Shown here: in pieces, positions 1-5,031 of the stretch | Numbering within the stretch: position 1 is the stretch's first letter | Layout of the letters: every line of letters starts with the position of its first letter | Source: JBKBMT01 sp046295655 | GTDB taxonomy: Bacteria > Pseudomonadota > Alphaproteobacteria > Rhodobacterales > Rhodobacteraceae | Reading direction: 5' to 3' | NCBI GenBank assembly: GCA_046295655.1 | Contig: JBKBMT010000082.1 | Span: forward strand, 1 to 10,050 | DNA: 10,050 nucleotides | Notes under the pieces: model-generated | Database searches by the model: none | Told to the model about the DNA's origin: nothing | Seen by the model: the letters and a program-made list of their open reading frames with translations, nothing else | Translations under genes and position numbers: made by a program

Positions 1-508
1 GCCGGCTTGTCCGCGAAGGCAGCACGGTGCGAGCGCGCTTTCGGCTACCGGTCTCCGGCACCGGGGCCATCCAGCCAGGCGCCGGAGACCGGAAAGAGGT
101 GCCCGCGACAGTCCGAGCTGGCCGAACCGCACGACGCCCAGATTGCGAACAAGGGCGGCCAGCACGGGTCAAGCGTTTCAAATCGAACCGCAACGCGGTC
201 GTCCGCCCGCGCTCGCAGGCCGAGACGACCGGCCAAGGCGACGCCGGGCAGACACCGAAAGGCATGTTTCCGACGGCACATCGAACCAAGCCTGCATCCA
301 GTGCGGGGGCGAGATCGGAACGCGGTCGGTGTGAACGATGGCCTGCGGGGCGTGACATCCACGACCGCGGGTTGGGCGCGCCGTGCCCGCGCGGACGGCG
401 GATGCCGCGCGCGCGGCGTTCCGCGCCCGATGCAACGACCTTTCGACAGATCTGGGAAGGATCGTGGCGCAAGCGGACCATCGCCCGCCGCCGTGAAAGG
501 TCGGATGG
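1..508. other. Gene-free stretch left of tRNA-Lys
   Basis: I see no gene here that I can support. Open frames exist on both strands because stop codons are rare at this GC content. Their translations are rich in Arg, Ala, Pro and Gly, show no family motif, and the longer ones run straight through the tRNA. The stretch holds three perfect inverted repeats: 12 bp at 48-59/81-92, 8 bp at 196-203/224-231 and 9 bp at 436-444/495-503. Only the first is clearly longer than chance would give in a 500-bp GC-rich block. It lies just downstream of a tRNA 3' end, a common integration site, but I found no integrase and no second copy of the tRNA tail. It could hold the tail or leader of a gene beyond the left edge, or an unrecognised RNA. 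Confidence 0.5.
48..92. repeat. 12-bp perfect inverted repeat (stable hairpin)
   Basis: CCGGTCTCCGGC at 48-59 is exactly reverse-complementary to GCCGGAGACCGG at 81-92, with 21 nt between. Read as minus-strand RNA, the stem extends inwards by one G-U and two G-C pairs (60-62 with 78-80), giving about 15 bp. On the plus strand the first of these is an A-C mismatch, so the minus orientation folds slightly better. No T-run follows on either strand, so it is not a classical intrinsic terminator. It could be a leader structure, a terminator without a U-tract, or a protein-binding palindrome. The repeat itself is certain; its function is unknown. Confidence 0.6.
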
Positions 509-584
509 TGGTGAGCCCGACAGGATTCGAACCTGTGACCCACTGATTAAAAGTCAGTTGCTCTACCAACTGAGCTACGGGCCC
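509..584 (-). tRNA. tRNA-Lys, anticodon UUU
   Basis: The gene is a full 76-nt cloverleaf on the minus strand, with its 5' end at 584. The acceptor arm pairs GGGCCCG with CGGGCTC, with one G-U. The D stem is GCTC/GAGC, and the anticodon stem is ACTGA/TCAGT around the loop CTTTTAA, giving anticodon TTT (codons AAA and AAG). The T stem is ACAGG/CCTGT around the loop TTCGAAT. The discriminator is A73, and the 3' CCA is encoded at 511-509. A37 and U36 in the loop fit t6A/ms2t6A modification, the product of the MtaB enzyme encoded at 1514-2764. Short open frames crossing this gene are artefacts of the tRNA sequence. Confidence 0.97.
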
Positions 585-594
585 ACGCGCGGTT

Positions 595-623
595 TCACTA
601 AGGTCTGCGGGGCGGACGGTCAA
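595..623 (-). promoter_or_regulatory. Probable sigma-70 promoter of tRNA-Lys
   Basis: On the minus strand, TTGACC (623-618) is followed after exactly 17 nt by TAGTGA (600-595). This would start transcription around 588, a few bases before the mature tRNA 5' end at 584. The TTGACC box within a CTTGACC context is typical of stable-RNA promoters in alphaproteobacteria. The fit in position and spacing is good, but the -10 box is degenerate. Confidence 0.6.
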
Positions 624-650
624 GCGGGAAACGGCCCGCGCCCTGCGGCA

Positions 651-680
651 CTGGCGCAAAGGCGGCGTCGGGCGTATATG
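651..680 (+). promoter_or_regulatory. Possible dapF promoter, perhaps giving a leaderless mRNA
   Basis: TATATG at 675-680 resembles a -10 box. CTGGCG at 651-656, 18 nt upstream, is a poor -35 box (three of six positions). A start seven bases after the -10 box would fall at 687, the A of the chosen dapF ATG. Neither candidate dapF start has a clear Shine-Dalgarno sequence, which agrees with a leaderless message. This is a weak positional argument only. Confidence 0.25.
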
Positions 681-686
681 CGCGGC

Positions 687-1517
687 ATGGATGCAGGAAA
701 CGCCGATACCGGCCTCGTCTTTCTGAAGATGCACGGGCTTGGAAACGACTTCGTCGTGATCGACCGGCGCCGCGGCGGCCCGGCCGTCACGGCAGCGCTG
801 GCACGGGCGCTGGCGGACCGGCACCGCGGGGTCGGTTTCGACCAGCTGGCGGTGATCGACCCGGACCCGGAGGTTGCGGCACGGCTGACCTTCTTCAATG
901 CGGACGGCAGCATCTCGGGGGCCTGCGGCAACGCGACCCGCTGCATCGCCCGGATGATCCTGGACGAGACGGGGGCGCAGGCAATCGCGCTGCGCACGGA
1001 TCGAGGGGTGCTGCCGGCCGAGGACGCAGGCGGGGGCCTGACCCGGGTCAACATGGGCCCTCCGCTGACCGGATGGCGCGACATTCCGCTGGCGCGCGAG
1101 GCCGACACGCTGCATCTGCCGCTCGACGGCGACCCGGTGGCCACGGGAATGGGCAACCCGCATTGCACCTTCTTCGTGGCCGATGCCGAGGCGGTGGACA
1201 TGGCAGAGTTCGGTCCGCAGGTCGAACATCACCCCCTGTTTCCCGAACGGACCAATGTCCAGGTCGTCTCTGTCCTCGGGCCGGACCGGCTCAGGGTGCG
1301 GGTCTGGGAACGGGGGGCGGGAATCACGCTCGCCTCCGGCTCATCGACCTGTGCCGTGGCGGTGGCGGCAGCGCGGCGCGGCCTTGCCGGGCGGCGGGCG
1401 GCGGTGGTGCTGGACGGGGGCGAGATGACGGCAGACTGGCGCGAGGACGGGGTCTGGCTGACCGGACCTTCCGCGCATGTCTTTACCGGACGGCTGGCAG
1501 CGGGATTCGGGACATGA
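687..1517 (+). CDS. dapF: Diaminopimelate epimerase
   Basis: DapF converts LL- to meso-diaminopimelate in the cytoplasm, the last step before peptidoglycan crosslinking and lysine synthesis, using a cofactor-independent two-base mechanism. The 276-residue product has the family length. It shows MHGLGNDFVVID near the N terminus, FFNADGS with ACGNATRC around catalytic Cys80, GNPHCTFF near residue 160, and WERGAGITLASGSSTCAVAV near 207-226. Most DapF proteins have ACG(T/S) where this one reads ASGSSTC. The second catalytic cysteine is therefore replaced by Ser217 (codon TCC at 1335), and the nearest cysteine is Cys222. I recall similar motifs in Rhodobacterales relatives but could not check. ATG 687 was chosen; an in-frame ATG at 678 would add three residues, and neither has a clear ribosome site. 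The stop overlaps the mtaB start as ATGA, so the two are coupled. Confidence 0.95.
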   Translation: MDAGNADTGLVFLKMHGLGNDFVVIDRRRGGPAVTAALARALADRHRGVGFDQLAVIDPDPEVAARLTFFNADGSISGACGNATRCIARMILDETGAQAIALRTDRGVLPAEDAGGGLTRVNMGPPLTGWRDIPLAREADTLHLPLDGDPVATGMGNPHCTFFVADAEAVDMAEFGPQVEHHPLFPERTNVQVVSVLGPDRLRVRVWERGAGITLASGSSTCAVAVAAARRGLAGRRAAVVLDGGEMTADWREDGVWLTGPSAHVFTGRLAAGFGT

Positions 1518-2764
1518 CCGCCCCGGTCTTTCACACCCTCGGTTGCCGGCTCAATGCCTACGAGTCCGAAGCGATGCGCGAGATGGCCGAGGCCTCGGGT
1601 GTCGCGGCCCATGTCGTGAACACCTGCGCGGTCACGGCCGAAGCGGTGCGCAAGGCCCGGCAGGAGATCCGCCGGATCCGGCGCGACAACCCGGACGTCC
1701 CGATCATCGTCACCGGCTGCGCGGCCCAGACCGAACCCGAGACATTCGCGGCCATGCCCGAGGTGACGCGCGTCATCGGCAATGCCGAGAAGATGAAGCC
1801 CGGGACCTGGGCGGCGCTGACCGCCGACTTCATCGGCGCGACCGAACGGGTGCAGGTCAACGACATCCTGTCGGTTCGCGAAACCGCCGGCCACATGATC
1901 GACGGTTTCGGCCGGCACCGGGCCTATGTCCAGGTCCAGAACGGCTGCGACCATCGCTGCACCTTCTGCATCATCCCCTACGGTCGCGGGAATTCGCGGT
2001 CGGTGCCCGCCGGTGTGGTGGTGGAACAGATCAGGCGGCTTGTCGATCGCGGCTTTGCGGAAGTCGTGTTGACCGGGGTCGATCTGACCAGCTGGGGTGC
2101 GGACCTTCCCGGTGCGCCGCGGCTTGGCGACCTGGTCACGCGGATCCTGCGGTTGGTACCGGATCTGCCCCGGCTGCGGATCTCGTCGATCGACAGCATC
2201 GAGGCGGACGAAAACCTGATGGCCGCCATCGCCACCGAACCGCGCCTGATGCCGCACCTTCATCTGAGCCTTCAGCACGGCGACGATCTGATCCTGAAGC
2301 GGATGAAGCGGCGGCACCTTCGCGACGACGCGATCCGGTTCTGCGAGGAGGCGCGGCGGCTGCGGCCCGACATCGTGTTCGGCGCCGACATCATCGCCGG
2401 CTTCCCCACCGAGACCGAGGCGGCCTTCGAGAACGCGCTGCGGCTGGTCGATGACTGCGGGTTGACCTTCCTGCATGTCTTTCCCTTCAGCCCGCGCCGG
2501 GGCACGCCGGCGGCGCGCATGCCGCAAGTTCCCGGCCCGGCGATCCGCGAACGGGCAGCCCGTCTGCGTGCTGCGGGTCAGCGGGCGCTGACCCGGCATC
2601 TGGCGGCAGAGCAGGGCCGGAGACACCGGGTGCTGACGGAATCCCCCCGGACGGGCCGGACCGAGCAGTTCACCGAGATCGCCTTTGCCACGGACCGGCC
2701 CGAGGGCGCTCTGGTCGAGGTGGTGGTTGCCGGCCACGACGGCGCGCGTCTGCTGGCAGCGTGA
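1514..2764 (+). CDS. mtaB: tRNA t6A37 methylthiotransferase MtaB
   Basis: This radical-SAM enzyme converts t6A to ms2t6A at position 37 of ANN-decoding tRNAs, tRNA-Lys(UUU) being the classic substrate. The 416-residue product has the MiaB/MtaB domain order. The N-terminal UPF0004 domain (about 1-115) carries Cys11 (TLGCRLN), Cys38 (NTCAVT) and Cys69 (TGCAAQ), which bind the auxiliary 4Fe-4S cluster. The radical-SAM core (about 135-365) has CDHRCTFC with Cys145, Cys149 and Cys152, followed by IIPYGRG. A C-terminal TRAM-like RNA-binding segment follows (about 365-416). NTCAVTAEA together with GCRLNAYES fits the MtaB branch better than MiaB or RimO. The ATG lies inside the dapF stop (ATGA). The stop codon is 6 nt from the stop of convergent folC. 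Confidence 0.94.
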   Translation: MTAPVFHTLGCRLNAYESEAMREMAEASGVAAHVVNTCAVTAEAVRKARQEIRRIRRDNPDVPIIVTGCAAQTEPETFAAMPEVTRVIGNAEKMKPGTWAALTADFIGATERVQVNDILSVRETAGHMIDGFGRHRAYVQVQNGCDHRCTFCIIPYGRGNSRSVPAGVVVEQIRRLVDRGFAEVVLTGVDLTSWGADLPGAPRLGDLVTRILRLVPDLPRLRISSIDSIEADENLMAAIATEPRLMPHLHLSLQHGDDLILKRMKRRHLRDDAIRFCEEARRLRPDIVFGADIIAGFPTETEAAFENALRLVDDCGLTFLHVFPFSPRRGTPAARMPQVPGPAIRERAARLRAAGQRALTRHLAAEQGRRHRVLTESPRTGRTEQFTEIAFATDRPEGALVEVVVAGHDGARLLAA

Positions 2765-2781
2765 AAGCGGTCAGCCGTTTT
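2764..2781 (+). terminator. Weak candidate intrinsic terminator between mtaB and folC
   Basis: AAAGCGG at 2764-2770 pairs with CCGTTTT at 2775-2781 around the tetraloop TCAG, with one G-U pair in the plus-strand RNA. The core GC stem is only 3-4 bp, but it has the A-run/T-run flanks of an intrinsic terminator. It sits at the convergent junction, reaching the last base of the mtaB stop and containing the whole folC stop. On the minus strand one pair becomes a C-A mismatch, so it fits mtaB better. Rho-dependent termination is equally possible. Confidence 0.3.
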
Positions 2782-4045
2782 CGCGCAGGATCGCACCGGC
2801 CAGGTAGAGCGAGCCGCAGATCACCACCCGCGCATGTGGCGTCTCGGCTGCGATCGCCGCCAGGGCGGCTGCGGGATCCGGCGCAACGGCAGCCGGGATG
2901 CCCGCGGCACCGGCAGCCTCGGCGGTCACATCCGCGGGCAGGGTGTTCGCCTCGCCCGGAATCGAGACCGCGCGCAACCCGATCAGGACCGCCGAGAGCG
3001 GGTGCAGGAAGCCGCCGACATCCTTGGTGTTCAGCATCCCGCAGATCGCATGGGTCGGCCGCGCAGGCATTGCGGCCAGCGTCGCCGCCAGCGCCTCGCC
3101 TGCGGCCGGATTGTGCCCGCCGTCCAGCCAAAGCTCCACCCCCGGCGCCAGATCGACCAGCGGTCCGTGCCGCAGCCGCTGCATCCGCGCGGGCCAGTCG
3201 GCGCGGGTAACGGCAGCCTCGCAAGCAGCTTCATCAAGGCCGAGCCACCGCAAGGCCGCCAGTGCCGCGCCGGCATTGTCGATCTGATGCGGCCCGGGCA
3301 GGTTCGGGCGCGGCAGATCGAGAAGCCCGCGCAGATCCTGGAATACCAGTCGTCCGCGTTCTTCCCAGGCCTGCCACTCCCGCCGCGCCACCAGAAGCGG
3401 CGCGCCCACGGCCTCGGCCCGGGCCTCGATCGCCGCAAGACCGTCGGGATGCTGCGGCGCGACCACGCAGGGAACCCCGGGTTTCAGGATGCCGGCCTTC
3501 TCGGTGGCGATCTGCTCGATCGTATCGCCCAGATATTGCTGATGATCCAGCGACACTGGGGTGATTACCGTCAGTTCCGGCCGGTCCACCACATTCGTCG
3601 CGTCAAGCCGTCCGCCAAGCCCGACCTCCAGCAAGAGCCAGTTCGCCGGGACCCGGGAAAAGGCAAGAAGCGCAGCCGCGGTGGTGATCTCGAAGAAGGT
3701 GATCGGCGCGTCGCCGTTCGCCGTCTCGCATTCGTCCAGCAGGGCAGAGAGATGGTCCTCCTCGATCAGTCTGCCCGCGATGCGGATACGTTCGTGAAAC
3801 CGCGCAAGATGGGGTGAGGTGTAGGCATGAACGGTGTGGCCCGCCGCCTCCAGTCCGGCGCGGATCATCGCCTGGGTCGATCCCTTGCCGTTGGTGCCGG
3901 CGACATGGATCACCGGAGGCAGACGCCGTTCGGGGTGGCCAAGGGCCGCGAGCAGGCGGTGCATCCGGTCCAGCGTCAGGTCGATGACCTTCGGGTGAAG
4001 GGTCATCAGCCGCGCCAGCAGCGCGTCCGATCCTGGGTGGCTCAC
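2771..4045 (-). CDS. folC: Bifunctional folylpolyglutamate synthase / dihydrofolate synthase
   Basis: FolC ligates glutamate to dihydropteroate, making dihydrofolate, and adds further glutamates to tetrahydrofolate in an ATP-dependent cytosolic reaction of the Mur ligase superfamily. The product is 424 residues, normal for the family. It has the P-loop VAGTNGKGS (48-56), TSPHL (76-80), FFEITTAAAL near 117-126, EVGLGGRLDATN (140-151), SLDHQQYLG (165-173), IATEKAGI (179-186), and LDGGHNPAAGEAL at the start of the C-terminal domain. The start is GTG at 4045, overlapping the accD stop as GTGA, so translation is probably coupled. accD-folC adjacency is also known from E. coli. Whether both activities are present cannot be read directly from the sequence. 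Confidence 0.95.
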   Translation of the reverse strand: MSHPGSDALLARLMTLHPKVIDLTLDRMHRLLAALGHPERRLPPVIHVAGTNGKGSTQAMIRAGLEAAGHTVHAYTSPHLARFHERIRIAGRLIEEDHLSALLDECETANGDAPITFFEITTAAALLAFSRVPANWLLLEVGLGGRLDATNVVDRPELTVITPVSLDHQQYLGDTIEQIATEKAGILKPGVPCVVAPQHPDGLAAIEARAEAVGAPLLVARREWQAWEERGRLVFQDLRGLLDLPRPNLPGPHQIDNAGAALAALRWLGLDEAACEAAVTRADWPARMQRLRHGPLVDLAPGVELWLDGGHNPAAGEALAATLAAMPARPTHAICGMLNTKDVGGFLHPLSAVLIGLRAVSIPGEANTLPADVTAEAAGAAGIPAAVAPDPAAALAAIAAETPHARVVICGSLYLAGAILRENG

Positions 4046-4962
4046 GGTTTCGCCGGTGCCTCCGCGGGTGCCGGCGCCTCGGTCGGCGGGGGCAGGTCGC
4101 CCCGAACCGCCGGCGGCTGGCGCATGAGCAGGCGCAGGATCACGATCAGCTCGTCGCGCAGCGCCTTCCGGTGGGTCACCCGGTCAAGCATGCCGTGATC
4201 CAGCAGGTATTCCGCGCGCTGGAACCCTTCGGGCAGCTTCTCGCGGATGGTCTGTTCGATCACTCGCGGCCCGGCAAAGCAGATCAGCGCATTCGGTTCG
4301 GCAATCTGGACGTCGCCCAGCATGGCGTAGGAGGCGGTGACCCCCCCGGTGGTCGGGTGGGTGAGGACAACCACATAGGGCAGCCGCGCTTCCTTCACCA
4401 TCTCGACGGCGACCGTGGTGCGGGGCATCTGCATCAGGCTCAGGATACCTTCCTGCATCCGCGCCCCGCCTGCCGCGCTGAACAGCACCAGCGGCCGCTT
4501 CGTCTCGACCGCGCGCGTGGCGGCGGCGATGATGGCGTTGCCCACATACATGCCCATCGAGCCGCCCATGAAGGCGAAGTCCTGGGCCGCGACGACGGCG
4601 GGGAGACGACCGATCTCGCCTTCGGCAACCAGCATCGCCTCCTGCTCGGCCGTCGCCTTCTGCGCCGCCTTCAGCCGGTCGGGATAGCGCTTCTCGTCGC
4701 GGAAATGCAGCGGGTCCGCAACCGGTTCGGGCACCCTGATCTCGGAGAATATCCCGTCGTCGAACAGGCGCCTGAACCGCTCGCGTGGGGTGATCGGCAG
4801 GTGATGGTCGCAGCTGGTGCAGACATTCAGGTTGTCGGCCAGTTCACGATGGAACAGCATCGTGCCGCATTCGGGACACTTGGTCCAAAGGTTCTCGGGC
4901 ACTTCGCGGCGCGAGAACAGCGAGTTGATCTTGGGCCGGACGTAGTTGGTGATCCAGTTCAT
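4042..4962 (-). CDS. accD: Acetyl-CoA carboxylase carboxyltransferase subunit beta
   Basis: AccD forms, with AccA, the carboxyltransferase that moves CO2 from carboxybiotin to acetyl-CoA to give malonyl-CoA, the committed step of fatty acid synthesis. The product is 306 residues. A four-cysteine zinc finger lies near the N terminus (Cys29, Cys32, Cys48, Cys51, in CPEC and CTSC). The crotonase-like core has FMGGSMGMYVGNAI (131-144), FSAAGGARMQEG (161-172) and THPTTGGVTASYAMLGD (201-217). The tail from about 283 is rich in Pro, Ala and Glu and looks disordered. ATG 4962 is preceded by a purine-rich AGAGG a few bases upstream. The stop overlaps the folC GTG. Confidence 0.97.
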   Translation of the reverse strand: MNWITNYVRPKINSLFSRREVPENLWTKCPECGTMLFHRELADNLNVCTSCDHHLPITPRERFRRLFDDGIFSEIRVPEPVADPLHFRDEKRYPDRLKAAQKATAEQEAMLVAEGEIGRLPAVVAAQDFAFMGGSMGMYVGNAIIAAATRAVETKRPLVLFSAAGGARMQEGILSLMQMPRTTVAVEMVKEARLPYVVVLTHPTTGGVTASYAMLGDVQIAEPNALICFAGPRVIEQTIREKLPEGFQRAEYLLDHGMLDRVTHRKALRDELIVILRLLMRQPPAVRGDLPPPTEAPAPAEAPAKP

Positions 4963-4996
4963 CGGCGCCTCTGCCCCCTGCGGCCTGCGGCGCCTG

Positions 4997-5024
4997 ACAT
5001 AAGCCGGGGGGTGGCGGAATGCAA
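4997..5024 (-). promoter_or_regulatory. Possible promoter upstream of accD-folC
   Basis: In the 69-nt gap between the aldehyde dehydrogenase gene and accD, the minus strand has TTGCAT (5024-5019), then 16 nt, then TTATGT (5002-4997). This would put a start near 4990 and a leader of about 27 nt before the accD ATG. The boxes match consensus only partly. The gap is the largest break in the leftward block between deoC and folC, which makes a separate accD promoter reasonable. Confidence 0.3.
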
Positions 5025-5031
5025 TCGCGGC

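Noticed and set aside
7..546. Plus-strand open frame of 179 codons ending in GFEPVTH
   Set aside because: Its end is the antisense of tRNA-Lys, a well-known spurious peptide, and the rest has no family motif and a low-complexity Arg/Ala/Pro composition.
1..584. Integrated element or attachment site at the tRNA-Lys 3' end
   Set aside because: There is no integrase in the window and no direct repeat of the tRNA tail in 1-508. Composition does not shift clearly.
27..686. Long N-terminal extension of dapF
   Set aside because: The frame is open, but the extension would translate the antisense of tRNA-Lys and lies upstream of where DapF homology begins.
45..1232. Minus-strand open frame of 395 codons through the tRNA and opposite dapF
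   Set aside because: It contains PVAQLVEQLTFNQWVTGSNP, the translation of the tRNA itself, and is antisense to a clear DapF. It is open only because of high GC.
1229..2737. Minus-strand open frame of about 500 codons opposite mtaB
   Set aside because: It is antisense to a complete radical-SAM protein and has no motif of its own.
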